64,000 bases of DNA, from assembly GCF_022482905.1 (NCBI RefSeq), contig NZ_JAKVOI010000001.1, positions 2,729,958 to 2,793,957 of the forward strand. Direction: 5' to 3'. Positions 1-8,682 of this stretch are shown here, piece after piece; position 1 is the stretch's first letter; every line of letters begins with the position of its first letter. This DNA comes from Clostridium sp. (GTDB lineage: Bacteria > Bacillota > Clostridia > Clostridiales > Clostridiaceae). Position numbers and translations under genes: made by a program. Under the pieces are notes generated by a model. The model did no database searches and was not told the DNA's origin. It saw only the letters and a program-made list of their open reading frames with translations.

Positions 1-2
1 CC

Positions 3-545
3 GAACTTGCATCTCTTCCAATGCAGGATACCAGAATATCAATATTAAGAGGTATAATACCTATAATTACTCTTTTATTTCTTCAAACCTGTTTTGCACT
101 CATACAGCTTAAGAGTGAGAAAATGAGACTTATTCTAAGCGGCAAACCGAGCATACTTATAAGCAACGGCAAATTAGACTTTAAAGAACTGAAAAAGGAG
201 AAATTCAATTTAAATGATCTTCTGGAGGAATTAAGGCTTCAAGGTTATTACAATGTATCCGATGTGGAATATGCTATTCTTGAGACAAGTGGAAAAATCT
301 CTGTAATACCAAAAACAAATCTTTCACCCACAACCAAGGAAGACATGAAAATTCCATCTACACAGGATACACTTCCTCTAACTTTGATATTGGACGGAAA
401 GATAAATTTGAAAAATTTGAACACGCTGAATAAAAACAGAAGCTGGCTAAAAAACATGCTAAAGAAGAACAACGTACATTCTATAGAGGAAGTACTGATA
501 GCCATGGTAGATTCAAAAGGGAAATTTTTTTATCAGTGTAAATAA
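3..545 (+). CDS. DUF421 (YetF-like) membrane protein, 5' truncated by the window edge
   Basis: The reading frame is open from the first base of the window, so the true start and the first transmembrane segments lie outside. What remains begins ELASLPMQDTRI, the link after the first helices of YetF/DUF421 proteins, then one hydrophobic helix (RGIIPIITLLFLQTCFALIQ), followed by two small soluble lobes. The lobes contain the family pattern KPSILISNGKL and VEYAILETSGKISV, and later a second LILDGKI copy. YetF-like proteins are membrane-anchored with cytosolic domains; their biochemical function is not firmly established, though they are often linked to spores or stress in Bacillus. A DUF4363 gene follows 36 bp downstream, a pairing common in clostridia, so the two are probably co-transcribed. 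The family call is confident; function is not assigned. Confidence 0.85.
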   Translation, partial: ELASLPMQDTRISILRGIIPIITLLFLQTCFALIQLKSEKMRLILSGKPSILISNGKLDFKELKKEKFNLNDLLEELRLQGYYNVSDVEYAILETSGKISVIPKTNLSPTTKEDMKIPSTQDTLPLTLILDGKINLKNLNTLNKNRSWLKNMLKKNNVHSIEEVLIAMVDSKGKFFYQCK

Positions 546-581
546 TTCAATAAAACAATCTAGTGAAATGGATGTGATAAA

Positions 582-962
582 ATGAGGAGTTCCATAGCTT
601 CCATAATTATGTTTGTAGTTATGGTAATATGTATAACATTTTCTATAAATTATCTAAAAAACAAAACACATATGCTGGAGTACTCGAATAATAAAATTGA
701 AACAGCTATAAAATCCAATTCCTTTGAAAATGCTTCAAGATCCTTGAATGAATTTAAAACAATCTGGGATAATTACTCGCGAAACATATCAATATTTACA
801 AATCACAATGAATTGGATGATATAGATGAACAAATTGAAAAACTAACCCAGTATATAAAATATGAAAATAAAGAAGAGTCTTTAATATCTACAAATATAA
901 TAAGAAGTATATTAAACCGCATACCTGAAATGGAAAAAGTGGATGTACAAAATTTGTTTTAG
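582..962 (+). CDS. DUF4363 family protein, membrane anchored
   Basis: This is a 126-residue protein with one N-terminal membrane helix (about residues 5-24, SIASIIMFVVMVICITFS) and a predicted outward helical domain rich in Asn, Glu and Lys. The start is ATG with a weak upstream GATG/GTGA site. It lies just downstream of the YetF/DUF421 gene on the same strand, the usual clostridial arrangement for DUF4363, which supports a functional link between the two. The repeated pattern of charged helices (SRSLNEFKTIWDNYSRNISIF) suggests a helical bundle. No catalytic motif is visible and no function is known to me for the family. Confidence 0.8.
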   Translation: MRSSIASIIMFVVMVICITFSINYLKNKTHMLEYSNNKIETAIKSNSFENASRSLNEFKTIWDNYSRNISIFTNHNELDDIDEQIEKLTQYIKYENKEESLISTNIIRSILNRIPEMEKVDVQNLF

Positions 963-979
963 TTTATCTGAAACTCAGG

Positions 980-1008
980 TTCACAAAGTTTACAAAATAA
1001 TTTATAAT
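980..1008 (+). promoter_or_regulatory. Candidate sigma-A promoter for the aldolase gene
   Basis: TTCACA at 980-985 and TATAAT at 1003-1008 are separated by 17 bp. This leaves a leader of about 150 nt before the aldolase start. The leader contains a perfect small hairpin, AAGTCCC-agc-GGGACTT, near 1065-1081, without a T-run, so it is more likely to affect mRNA stability than termination. Confidence 0.6.
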
Positions 1009-1167
1009 TAAGTTATGGAAAATATCATACTTATAGACTATAATAGATTATAGGAATTAACATCAAAGTCCCAGCGGGACTTGTACAGTCCCTTTCTGTG
1101 ACTTATATACAGTTTAATTGATAAAATCAATTCACAAGTCAAATAAATTTTGAAAGGTGGAATAGAA

Positions 1168-2100
1168 ATGGCGTTAGTTACTACAAAGGAGATGTTCAAG
1201 AAAGCATATGCTGGGAAATACTCAATAGGTGCTTTCAATATCAACAATCTCGAAATACTTCAAGGGGTTGTTAGAGGAGCAAAGGCCAGAAACTCTGCTG
1301 TTATTATTCAGTGTTCATCAGGAGCAATAAAATATGCTGGTTCAACATATATAGAGGCAATGGTCAGGGCTGCTATAGATGAAACCGGTATTGATGCAGC
1401 TCTTCATCTGGATCATGGTCCTGATCTGGAAACCGTAAAATTATGCGTAAAAAGTGGATTTACATCTGTTATGTTTGATGGTTCCCATTTTGACTATGAT
1501 GAAAACGTAAAAAAGACAAAAGAGGTAGTTGAATATGCTCATGCCAATGGAGTAGTAGTTGAAGCAGAACTTGGAGTTTTGGCCGGAGTAGAAGACGATG
1601 TATCTGCAGACAAGCATATATATACTGATCCTGATCAAGCTGTAGATTTTGTAGACAGGACCGGCATTGATTCTCTGGCAATAGCTATAGGAACATCTCA
1701 TGGAGCATTTAAATTCCCGCCGAACTTTAAACCAGCTTTAAGATTTGATATACTGGAACAGGTACAGGAAAAATTGCCTGGTTTTCCTATAGTACTTCAC
1801 GGTGCCTCGGCTGTAGACCCGGAAGCAGTCAACACCTGTAATAAATACGGTGGAAACATAGCCAATGCAAAGGGAATACCTGTAGATATGCTTAGAAAGG
1901 CTTCCTCCATGGCTGTATGTAAAATAAACATGGATACCGATCTTAGATTGGCTATGACTGCTGCAGTAAGGAAAACATTCGCAGAACATCCGGAAGTATT
2001 CGATCCGAGAAAATATCTGGGGGCAGGAAGAGACTATATACAAAAAGTTGTAGAAGGAAAAATAGACAACGTATTAGGTTCTGCCAACTCATTAAATTAG
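1168..2100 (+). CDS. fba: Class II fructose-1,6-bisphosphate aldolase
   Basis: It catalyses the reversible cleavage of fructose-1,6-bisphosphate to glyceraldehyde-3-phosphate and dihydroxyacetone phosphate in glycolysis, as a zinc-dependent cytosolic enzyme. The chosen ATG at 1168 is preceded by AAAGGTGG at good spacing; an upstream TTG at 1150 would overlap that site. The protein of 310 residues begins MALVTTKEMF and carries the metal and substrate motifs of class II aldolases: the HLDHG segment, AELG, SLAIAIGTSHG, IVLHGAS and KINMDTDLRLA. Length fits the FbaA/GatY-type family of 280-350 residues. It is a single gene with its own promoter and a hairpin terminator, typical of a highly expressed glycolytic gene. 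GatY/KbaY tagatose-bisphosphate aldolases are close relatives, but the AFNINNLEILQG start and gene setting favour Fba. Confidence 0.95.
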   Translation: MALVTTKEMFKKAYAGKYSIGAFNINNLEILQGVVRGAKARNSAVIIQCSSGAIKYAGSTYIEAMVRAAIDETGIDAALHLDHGPDLETVKLCVKSGFTSVMFDGSHFDYDENVKKTKEVVEYAHANGVVVEAELGVLAGVEDDVSADKHIYTDPDQAVDFVDRTGIDSLAIAIGTSHGAFKFPPNFKPALRFDILEQVQEKLPGFPIVLHGASAVDPEAVNTCNKYGGNIANAKGIPVDMLRKASSMAVCKINMDTDLRLAMTAAVRKTFAEHPEVFDPRKYLGAGRDYIQKVVEGKIDNVLGSANSLN

Positions 2101-2151
2101 CTATTTAGTTAAACCCCATTTAACTAAAATTAATAAAAACTTATATTTTAT

Positions 2152-2190
2152 AAAATTGGTTCCTATACAAGTTATGGGAACTAATTTTAT
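2152..2190 (+). terminator. Rho-independent terminator after the aldolase gene
   Basis: Arms AAAATTGGTTCC and GGGAACTAATTTT flank a loop of about a dozen bases and are followed by a T-rich stretch. A second weaker inverted repeat (TTTAGTTAAA / TTTAACTAAA) lies just upstream at about 2104-2128. Confidence 0.7.
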
Positions 2191-2202
2191 ATTGTGTACA
2201 TT

Positions 2203-2213
2203 TATGATATAAT
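2203..2213 (+). promoter_or_regulatory. Extended -10 promoter for the CYTH gene
   Basis: The sequence ATGATATAAT contains a TGn extended -10 followed by TATAAT at 2208-2213. There is no good -35 box. The expected transcript start near 2219-2220 sits almost on the first possible ATG (2222), which argues that translation begins further down. Confidence 0.5.
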
Positions 2214-2248
2214 TCAAAATAATGATGGTTTTAGAAGTAGGTGATATT

Positions 2249-2782
2249 ATTCAGGAATTAGAAACAAGAATAGTAAAAATAGATGTTGGTGCCGTAAAAA
2301 GCAAGTTAAAATACATAAATGCTCCCAGAGTAAAAATGGAAAATCAAATAAACAGTATTTATGATTATGAGGATAGGCGTTTAATAAATAACAGAGGTTA
2401 TGCTAGAATAAGAGTAGTGGAAAATCTTCTTGACAATTCAGTTGATTATTATATGACTACGAAAAAACTGATAAGTCAGGGAACATACAAGATAATGGAT
2501 GAAAATGAAATTAAAATATCCGATGCAGAAACGGGCAAAAAAATTTTTGAGTCTCTTGGTCTAAAACTGCAGCAGAACATAAAAAAATACAGAGAAAGCT
2601 ATAAATATAAAAATAGTCTCATAGAAATAGATATAAATGATAGATCTTTTTGTCCCTTTCCCTATTTGGAAATAGAAACTCAAAATAATGATGAACTCCA
2701 TGAAATAGTGGAACTTCTGGGTTACACTATAGAAGATACAACTTCGGAAACAATATATGAAATACTAAATAGAGAAAGGTAA
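2249..2782 (+). CDS. CYTH-domain protein (triphosphatase/adenylyl cyclase-like fold), probable ATT start
   Basis: CYTH proteins form a triphosphate tunnel and act on inorganic triphosphate, thiamine triphosphate or ATP; the substrate cannot be told here. The ExExK-type opening motif is seen as QELETRIV, followed by the YDYEDRRL and GYARIRV strands, KKYRESYKYKNSLIEIDI, and a terminal LEIETQN strand of alternating acidic residues. The frame is open from ATG 2222 but that codon has no Shine-Dalgarno site and lies at the predicted transcript start. The good site GTAGGTGA (2237-2244) points to the ATT at 2249, which would make the protein begin (M)QELETRI, as clostridial homologues usually do. The protein would then be 177 residues. 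It is followed 4 bp later by a DUF5685 gene and then a DnaJ-domain gene. Confidence 0.8.
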   Translation: MQELETRIVKIDVGAVKSKLKYINAPRVKMENQINSIYDYEDRRLINNRGYARIRVVENLLDNSVDYYMTTKKLISQGTYKIMDENEIKISDAETGKKIFESLGLKLQQNIKKYRESYKYKNSLIEIDINDRSFCPFPYLEIETQNNDELHEIVELLGYTIEDTTSETIYEILNRER

Positions 2783-2786
2783 GATT

Positions 2787-3662
2787 ATGTTTGGTTATGT
2801 TACCCCCTGTATCTCGGAACTTAAAGTAAAAGACTATGAAAAATTCAAAGCATATTATTGCGGACTATGCAGATCTATAAAACATAATATTGGGAATATA
2901 CCAAGAATAGCTTTGAACTATGATATGACATTCCTGGCCATACTGCTTGATAGCTTATCCGATAAAAAACTTGGATATGAAATAAAAAAATGTCTGGTTC
3001 ATCCTATAAAGAAAAAAGTTATATTGAAGGATACTCCTGCATTAGAATATGCCTCCTTTTATAATATTACATTAAGTTGCTATAAATTTCTGGATGACAT
3101 TAATGATGATCATTCAATAAAGAATAGGTTTTTATACGGTGCTTTTAAAATATATCTAAATAAATTGCCTGAAACATTCAATTCCAGTGTGAACTATATA
3201 AAAAACAGCTTATATAATTTATCCAGGATTGAAAATAATAATGAATGTAGCTCCTTTGACAGTATATGCCACCCATTTTCCGATCTCACCGCTTTCGTAC
3301 TGTCAAATTATACATCTGAAAACAGGGAAAACTTATACTGGCTGGGATACAATTTGGGAAAGTGGATTTATATAATAGATGCTGTAGACGATCTGGAAAG
3401 GGATATGAAAAACAATAAATTCAATCCTCTAAACACTTGCTTCAACAGTAAGAATCTGGATTATGATCAGTTTTATCCCGAAATAAAGGACAGGGTTGAT
3501 TTTATTTTGGGAACTTGTGCTTCACAGTGCATGAACTTTTTTAACAAACTTCCCATAGCAAAAAATGAAGATTTACTATATAACATATTGCAATATGGAC
3601 TTTTAGAAAAAATGGATAAAGTATTTGAGAGAGGTGTCTACAAAAATGAAAAATCCCTATGA
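2787..3662 (+). CDS. DUF5685 family protein
   Basis: This is a 291-residue protein starting [14 protein letters not shown] with a good GAAAGG site upstream. The opening [12 protein letters not shown] segment and the later [21 protein letters not shown] segment are hallmarks of DUF5685. The DDxxxD-like acidic run in a helix-rich protein resembles the metal-binding helices of isoprenoid or phytoene synthase folds, though no enzyme activity is established. It overlaps the start of the downstream DnaJ-domain gene by 17 bp, so the two are translationally coupled. The CYTH, DUF5685 and DnaJ genes form a tight operon. The family is recognised; the job is unknown. Confidence 0.8.
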   Translation: MFGYVTPCISELKVKDYEKFKAYYCGLCRSIKHNIGNIPRIALNYDMTFLAILLDSLSDKKLGYEIKKCLVHPIKKKVILKDTPALEYASFYNITLSCYKFLDDINDDHSIKNRFLYGAFKIYLNKLPETFNSSVNYIKNSLYNLSRIENNNECSSFDSICHPFSDLTAFVLSNYTSENRENLYWLGYNLGKWIYIIDAVDDLERDMKNNKFNPLNTCFNSKNLDYDQFYPEIKDRVDFILGTCASQCMNFFNKLPIAKNEDLLYNILQYGLLEKMDKVFERGVYKNEKSL

Positions 3663-4242
3663 GGTACTTGGAATAAAAGAAAATGCTTCAAAAGAAGAAA
3701 TCAAGAAGGCATACAGAAACCTGGCAAAAAAATATCATCCGGATCAATATGGAAACAATCCGTTAAAAGACCTGGCAGAAGATAAAATGCGGGACATAAA
3801 CGCAGCTTATGATTATCTGATGAAAAATTCATCTGGTTCAGGAAATGGAAATACTTCCTACAGCAGCGGGAATACTTACTCAGGAGAAAACTCCGATTTG
3901 TATCAATCCATTGAGGTTGATATAAACAACGGCAACATACGGGATGCTGAAGAAAAGCTCTCAAGATGTACTACACAGGATGCTGAATGGAATTATCTTA
4001 TGGGAATACTTAATTTGAGAAAGGGATGGTACAACGAGGCCTTTTCCAACCTGAGCACCGCATGCAGCATGGATCCCGATAATTTTAAATACAGATCTGC
4101 ATTAAACAGGATGCAGAGCATGAATAATACTTACAGACAGCCCTATTACAATACGAGAAGGGGTGATTCCGACATCTGTAATATCTGTGCTACATTATAC
4201 TGTCTGGACTGCCTTTGTGATGGAGGCGGCGCAGGCTGCTAA
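3646..4242 (+). CDS. DnaJ-domain protein with TPR-like repeat and Cys-rich tail
   Basis: Residues 1-60 form a J domain ([20 protein letters not shown], then YHPDQYG with the HPD tripeptide that stimulates Hsp70 ATPase). A Ser/Gly-rich linker follows (about 70-85), then a tetratricopeptide-like helical hairpin ([20 protein letters not shown], with the [15 protein letters not shown] pattern). The last 30 residues hold six or so cysteines ([21 protein letters not shown] is 21 residues long, so only its Cys positions are noted), which could bind metal. There is no G/F region or classical DnaJ zinc finger, so this is a class C J protein rather than DnaJ itself. The ATG at 3646 with GAGAGGTG upstream is preferred over an earlier in-frame codon, and it overlaps the DUF5685 gene. 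Confidence 0.85.
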   Translation: MKNPYEVLGIKENASKEEIKKAYRNLAKKYHPDQYGNNPLKDLAEDKMRDINAAYDYLMKNSSGSGNGNTSYSSGNTYSGENSDLYQSIEVDINNGNIRDAEEKLSRCTTQDAEWNYLMGILNLRKGWYNEAFSNLSTACSMDPDNFKYRSALNRMQSMNNTYRQPYYNTRRGDSDICNICATLYCLDCLCDGGGAGC

Positions 4243-4270
4243 TTTTACTATGATTTAAGGAGGAATGAAA

Positions 4271-4786
4271 ATGTCCGGTAATTCAGCGAAATCCCTTTAC
4301 ATGGCTAAGGGAGGTCTTTTAACTGCCATTGGTGTGATTCTAATCTACGTGAGTGGAATAATACCAGTAAATAAAGCTTATTTATTGGCAATAGCATCTT
4401 TCATCATACCTCTTTCCATATTGATCACGGATATAAAAAATACATTTGTAGTTTATATTTGCACCTCCATATTGTCTATTCTTTTATGTGGAGTTAAATT
4501 TACTGTAATTACATATATACTTTTTTTCGGTCTATATGGTTTTGCAAAATTCTATATAGAGAAAATCAACAAAATAGTTTTGGAAATCATTCTCAAACTG
4601 CTATTTTCAAATGCCTGTGCAGCCATTTTATTCTTGATTTACAAGCTATTTTTCCCTGGACTGTTCAATCTTAGATTTTCATTGTACTTGATTATCATAG
4701 GACTCCAGATAGCTTTTATCTTATATGACTACGTTTTAACTTTGATTATAAATTTCATGGACAAAAGACTTTCTAAAAAAGTTTAA
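4271..4786 (+). CDS. Polytopic membrane protein of unknown function
   Basis: This is a 171-residue protein with about five hydrophobic segments (residues roughly 12-30, 36-52, 58-78, 98-122 and 130-155) and basic ends. It resembles in general form the small DUF2232/ECF-type membrane proteins, but I cannot place it in a family. An ideal AAGGAGG site at 4257-4263 sits 7 nt before the ATG at 4271; an ATG two codons earlier is too close to that site. It is the last gene of the CYTH-DUF5685-DnaJ run and is followed at once by the tRNA-Gln promoter. Confidence 0.7.
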   Translation: MSGNSAKSLYMAKGGLLTAIGVILIYVSGIIPVNKAYLLAIASFIIPLSILITDIKNTFVVYICTSILSILLCGVKFTVITYILFFGLYGFAKFYIEKINKIVLEIILKLLFSNACAAILFLIYKLFFPGLFNLRFSLYLIIIGLQIAFILYDYVLTLIINFMDKRLSKKV

Positions 4787-4793
4787 AATTTCC

Positions 4794-4821
4794 TTGACAT
4801 TTAATTTTAAAATGGTATAAT
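4794..4821 (+). promoter_or_regulatory. Consensus promoter for tRNA-Gln
   Basis: A perfect TTGACA (4794-4799) and perfect TATAAT (4816-4821) are separated by 16 bp. The transcript would start about 20 nt ahead of the tRNA. Confidence 0.85.
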
Positions 4822-4849
4822 ATTTAATGTCGATTGATTTTCAGGATAA

Positions 4850-4924
4850 TGCCCATTCGCCAAATGGTAAGGCACCTGTCTCTGGAACAGGCATCTGTTG
4901 GTTCGAATCCAGCATGGGCAGCCA
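4850..4924 (+). tRNA. tRNA-Gln (anticodon CTG), CCA encoded
   Basis: The acceptor arms TGCCCAT and ATGGGCA pair fully, including the U1-A72 pair typical of tRNA-Gln. The D arm is GCC...GGC, the anticodon stem CCTGT/ACAGG encloses the loop CTCTGGA (anticodon CTG), the T arm is GTTGG-TTCGAAT-CCAGC, and GCCA follows. It reads CAG codons. Confidence 0.95.
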
Positions 4925-4950
4925 AAGAACTCATTTTGAGTTCTTTTTTT
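4925..4950 (+). terminator. Terminator after tRNA-Gln
   Basis: The hairpin AAGAACTC-ATTTT-GAGTTCTT is followed by a T-run. Confidence 0.85.
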
Positions 4951-4959
4951 AAATTATTC

Positions 4960-4987
4960 TTGACAAAGTATTATTACATATTATAAA
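4960..4987 (+). promoter_or_regulatory. Promoter for the leuS T-box leader
   Basis: TTGACA at 4960-4965 and TATAAA at 4982-4987 are separated by 16 bp. This lies immediately after the tRNA-Gln terminator. Confidence 0.75.
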
Positions 4988-4999
4988 ATTTGATAAAAG

Positions 5000-5230
5000 T
5001 AAATAATTAGCTTTGAATAAGGAATAGTAATATTTACATCACTAAAGAGAGCTGTTGTCAGGTGAAAAACGGCATGAATTCAAAATATGAACTCGCCTTA
5101 AGAGCTTGTCTGAATAAATCAGATACGGAAAAATCCGTTATATTTTAAGTGAAATCATTTGTTGATTTAATTAGAGTGGTACCGCGGGAATTGAACTTTT
5201 CGTCTCTTTTTGGGAGATGAGAAGTTTTTT
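5000..5230 (+). promoter_or_regulatory. T-box leader controlling leuS (specifier CTC, Leu)
   Basis: The conserved T-box sequence AGAGTGGTACCGCGGG lies at 5173-5188 and forms the antiterminator bulge that binds the NCCA end of uncharged tRNA. Upstream, the stem I specifier region reads ATGAACTCGCC; the CTC codon at 5092-5094 specifies leucine, agreeing with the downstream gene. The terminator hairpin is at 5194-5230 (AACTTTTCGTCTC pairing imperfectly with GAGATGAGAAGTT, then T-run). Uncharged tRNA-Leu should favour read-through into leuS. Confidence 0.92.
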
Positions 5231-5294
5231 ATATTATCAGTATAAACAGTATTAGATGAACCTATATAGCTATTATGAACAAAGGAGAGATTTT

Positions 5295-7727
5295 ATGTAC
5301 AGCACTAAAATTGATGAAAAATGGCAAGAAAAATGGGAAAAAACACATATTTATAAATTTGATGAAGATAACCTGGCTAATAAATTATATGTACTGGAGA
5401 TGTTTTCCTATCCATCAGGGAGTAGACTTCATGCCGGGCATTGGTTCAACTATGCTCCCGTGGACTCCTGGGCAAGATTAAAGAGAATGCAGGGTTATAA
5501 TGTATTCCAGCCTATGGGTTTTGATTCATTCGGACTTCCTGCAGAAAACTATGCCATCAAAACTGGAATTCATCCAAGTGATTCCACTGAAAAAAACATC
5601 GCCACAATGGAAAAACAGCTTCGATCCATGGGTGCCATGTTCAACTGGGAAAATGAAGTAATAACCTGCCATCCTGATTATTACAAGTGGAACCAGTGGC
5701 TATTTCTTCAACTATATAAACACGGTCTGGCTTTCAGGAAAAATGCTCCCGTAAACTGGTGCCCCAGCTGCAAGACAGTTCTTGCAAATGAACAGGTTCA
5801 GGAAGGCCACTGTGAAAGATGCGGAACCGAAGTCACTAAAAAGGATCTGACTCAGTGGTTCTTCAAAATAACGGATTATGCAGAAGAACTTCTTCAATAC
5901 CTTGACAAACTTGATTGGCCTGAAACAACAAAAGCAATGCAGCGACACTGGATAGGAAAATCCACAGGTACAAATGTAACTTTCAAGGTAAGCGATTCTG
6001 ATCTTGAGTTCAGTGTTTTCACTACAAGGGTTGACACTTTATTTGGTGTTACTTATGTAGTACTGTCACCTGAAAACACCCTGGTGGATAAACTGACAAA
6101 GGAAAAATACAGAAAACAGGTTGAAGAGTACAAAGAACAGGCCAAAAAACAGAGTGAGATTGAAAGGCAGTCAATCACAAGAGAAAAAACCGGTGTATTT
6201 TCCGGGTCATATGCCATAAACCCTATAAATGGAAGGAAAGTTCCAATATGGATTGGTGACTATGTACTCAATACTTATGGTACTGGAGCCGTAATGGCAG
6301 TTCCTGCCCACGATGAAAGGGACTTTGAATTTGCCACCAAATACAAGCTTCCTATAGAGAGGGTTATAGAAGGCGGAGACAGTCTCCCTTATGTAGAATA
6401 TGGGAAAATGATAAACAGCCGCGAATTCAACGGTCTGACAACAAAAGAAGGCAAGAAAGCTGTTACCAAAAAACTTGAAAACATGGGACTTGGTTCTGGA
6501 AAAGTAAACTACAGATTAAGAGACTGGCTTGTATCCAGGCAGAGATATTGGGGAACCCCTATTCCAGTAGTCTATTGTGAAAAATGCGGTATAGTTCCCG
6601 TTCCTGAAGATCAACTTCCAGTTAAACTTCCATATGATGTTGAATTCTCACCAGATGGTAAATCTCCCCTGTTGAAATCGGAAGAATTCATGAATACTAC
6701 ATGTCCCCACTGCGGAGGTCCCGCAAAAAGAGAGGCGGATACTCTTGATACCTTTGTATGCTCTTCCTGGTACTATTTAAGATATGCAGACAATAAGAAC
6801 AGCAGTGAAGCCTTCAACAAGGACAAAATAGAAAGAATGCTCCCTGTAGACATGTATGTAGGAGGTCATGAGCATGCATGCATGCATCTTCTATATGCAA
6901 GATTTATAACCAAGGCCCTCAGGGATATGGGATTTTTGAATTTCGATGAACCGTTCTTGTCTCTGAGACATCAGGGCATAATACTGGGACCCGACGGACA
7001 GAAGATGAGCAAATCCAAGGGTAATACCATATCACCAGACGATTGCATAAAAGAATACGGTGCGGATGTATTCAGGCTGTATCTTATGTTTGGATTTGAC
7101 TACTCAGAAGGCGGTGCCTGGAGTGATGACGGAATTAAGTCCATGAGTAAATTTGTAGACAGAGTTGAGCGAATTATATCTGAGGCAAAGCAGGAAATAA
7201 ATACTGCCAAAAACAGTAAAACCTCAATGGATGATGCTGAAAAAGAACTCAACTATGTCAGAAACTTTACTATAAAATCAGTTTCAGAGGATACAAATAA
7301 ATTTCAATTCAATACATCAATAGCAAGGATCATGGAGTTCACAAATGCTCTATCCAAATACTTGAAAACTAAAAATAAAAATACGAAATTTTTACAGGAA
7401 ACAATAGTAGATTTTGTGAAAATATTAGCTCCTTTTGCACCTCATTTTTCGGAAGAACAATGGGAATTCCTCGATAAAAAATATTCCATATTCAATGAAA
7501 AATGGCCTGAATTTGATCCAAATGCCCTAATAAAGGACAATATTGAAATCGCCATTCAGGTAAATGGAAAAATAAAATCCAAAATAAATATTGCAACCGA
7601 TCTTTCAGAGGATGAAGTAAAACAAATAGCCCTGACACAGGAAAATGTCAAGTCAGCCATTGAAGGCAGGAATATTAAAAAAATTATACTTGTAAAAGGC
7701 AGACTCGTAAATATAGTTGCAAAATAA
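5295..7727 (+). CDS. leuS: Leucyl-tRNA synthetase
   Basis: This class I synthetase charges tRNA-Leu. It is 810 residues long, the usual bacterial length. The HIGH-type signature is seen as [11 protein letters not shown], the KMSKS loop as [11 protein letters not shown], and a zinc-binding pair of knuckles as CPSC...CERC and CEKC...CPHC. The editing domain (CP1) contains the [17 protein letters not shown] segment and the [13 protein letters not shown] motif with the conserved aspartate. The C-terminal anticodon-binding and tail region ends with the [11 protein letters not shown] strand. The ATG at 5295 has AAAGGAGAG at ideal spacing; an ATG 39 bp upstream lacks a site. It is controlled by the T-box leader and closed by a terminator. 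Confidence 0.97.
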   Translation: MYSTKIDEKWQEKWEKTHIYKFDEDNLANKLYVLEMFSYPSGSRLHAGHWFNYAPVDSWARLKRMQGYNVFQPMGFDSFGLPAENYAIKTGIHPSDSTEKNIATMEKQLRSMGAMFNWENEVITCHPDYYKWNQWLFLQLYKHGLAFRKNAPVNWCPSCKTVLANEQVQEGHCERCGTEVTKKDLTQWFFKITDYAEELLQYLDKLDWPETTKAMQRHWIGKSTGTNVTFKVSDSDLEFSVFTTRVDTLFGVTYVVLSPENTLVDKLTKEKYRKQVEEYKEQAKKQSEIERQSITREKTGVFSGSYAINPINGRKVPIWIGDYVLNTYGTGAVMAVPAHDERDFEFATKYKLPIERVIEGGDSLPYVEYGKMINSREFNGLTTKEGKKAVTKKLENMGLGSGKVNYRLRDWLVSRQRYWGTPIPVVYCEKCGIVPVPEDQLPVKLPYDVEFSPDGKSPLLKSEEFMNTTCPHCGGPAKREADTLDTFVCSSWYYLRYADNKNSSEAFNKDKIERMLPVDMYVGGHEHACMHLLYARFITKALRDMGFLNFDEPFLSLRHQGIILGPDGQKMSKSKGNTISPDDCIKEYGADVFRLYLMFGFDYSEGGAWSDDGIKSMSKFVDRVERIISEAKQEINTAKNSKTSMDDAEKELNYVRNFTIKSVSEDTNKFQFNTSIARIMEFTNALSKYLKTKNKNTKFLQETIVDFVKILAPFAPHFSEEQWEFLDKKYSIFNEKWPEFDPNALIKDNIEIAIQVNGKIKSKINIATDLSEDEVKQIALTQENVKSAIEGRNIKKIILVKGRLVNIVAK

Positions 7728-7731
7728 ATTA

Positions 7732-7758
7732 AAAAGGCAGGTTTTTTACCTGTCTTTT
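7732..7758 (+). terminator. Terminator between leuS and relQ (bidirectional)
   Basis: The hairpin AAAGGCAGG-TTTTTTA-CCTGTCTTT is followed by T-rich sequence and preceded by A-rich sequence, so it can serve both convergent genes. Confidence 0.8.
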
Positions 7759-7768
7759 ATATAATCCT

Positions 7769-8557
7769 TTAATTATATATTTGAATCATCTTCTCTGTAG
7801 ATTTCAACAGATTTACAAGTTCAAAAACTTCACCTTCATCAATAAGTTTGTTCAATTCCTTCTGATATCTTGTGGCATCCGATAACTTTCCCATTGATGA
7901 AATCGTGATTATATTGTTCATTATATCAGATACAAGGCTGGACTTGACCTCAAATAATTTCTGTGCATCCTTGATTTCGTCTTTAATGTCAAGCATCTGC
8001 TGGTCAAGATTAAATGCAAGATCCGCCGCACTTTTAAGCTTTTCCTTGATGTAATCCGGTATCTCATGTTTATATTTATAATTAAGGGAGTGCTCTATGG
8101 TGGCCCAAAAATTCATGGCCAGTGTCCTTATTTGAAATTCTGCAATTATATCCTGCTGACCTTCCGCCATATTTACAGGATATTTAATTATAACATGATA
8201 ACTTCTGTACCCACTCTTCTTGACATTTGTTACATAATCTTTTTCATACAATATGCTCATATCTTTTCTGCTTCGAATTATATCAACTACCTTTTGAACA
8301 TCATCTACAAACTGGCACATAATTCTTATACCAGCTATGTCTTCCATTTCATACCTTATTCTGTGAAATGGTATGTCAAACTTATTGGCTTTTTCAAGTA
8401 TGCTGGATATCTCCTTTACCCTTCCAGTAACAAATTCTATAGGTGAATACTCATTTTTCTTTCTATACTCGAGTCTTATGCTTTTAACTTTAACCTTTAA
8501 CTCCTCGACAGCTTGTTCATAGGGTATTAAAAATGTTTTCCACTCTCCTATTGCCAT
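7769..8557 (-). CDS. relQ: Small alarmone synthetase, RelQ/YjbM-like (GTP pyrophosphokinase)
   Basis: This is a stand-alone RelA/SpoT synthetase domain of 262 residues, lacking the HD hydrolase, TGS and ACT domains of the long Rel enzyme. It would transfer pyrophosphate from ATP to GDP or GTP to make (p)ppGpp in the cytosol. Visible synthetase motifs are EDIAGIRIMCQF (residues about 70-81), the RSYHVIIKYP strand with its key Tyr-His pair, and EFQIRTLAMNFWATIEHSLN with the catalytic Glu and Gln. A long coiled-coil C-terminal tail (about 175-262), as in RelQ, probably mediates oligomerisation. The ATG has a GAGAGGATC site. It is the only gene on its strand here, convergent with leuS. Confidence 0.88.
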   Translation of the reverse strand: MAIGEWKTFLIPYEQAVEELKVKVKSIRLEYRKKNEYSPIEFVTGRVKEISSILEKANKFDIPFHRIRYEMEDIAGIRIMCQFVDDVQKVVDIIRSRKDMSILYEKDYVTNVKKSGYRSYHVIIKYPVNMAEGQQDIIAEFQIRTLAMNFWATIEHSLNYKYKHEIPDYIKEKLKSAADLAFNLDQQMLDIKDEIKDAQKLFEVKSSLVSDIMNNIITISSMGKLSDATRYQKELNKLIDEGEVFELVNLLKSTEKMIQIYN

Positions 8558-8682
8558 ATTGATCCTCTCCTATATGGATATATGCTAAAATTATTTTATA
8601 ACAAAATTTAACTAAAATCAAAAATATATTTAAATCTTTGATATAATAGAATTACAACTATTAAATAAGGGTGGAATTTTAA

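Noticed and set aside
4850..4924. tRNA-Gln as an integration site for a mobile element
   Set aside because: No repeat of the tRNA 3' end and no integrase nearby; leuS follows directly after the terminator.
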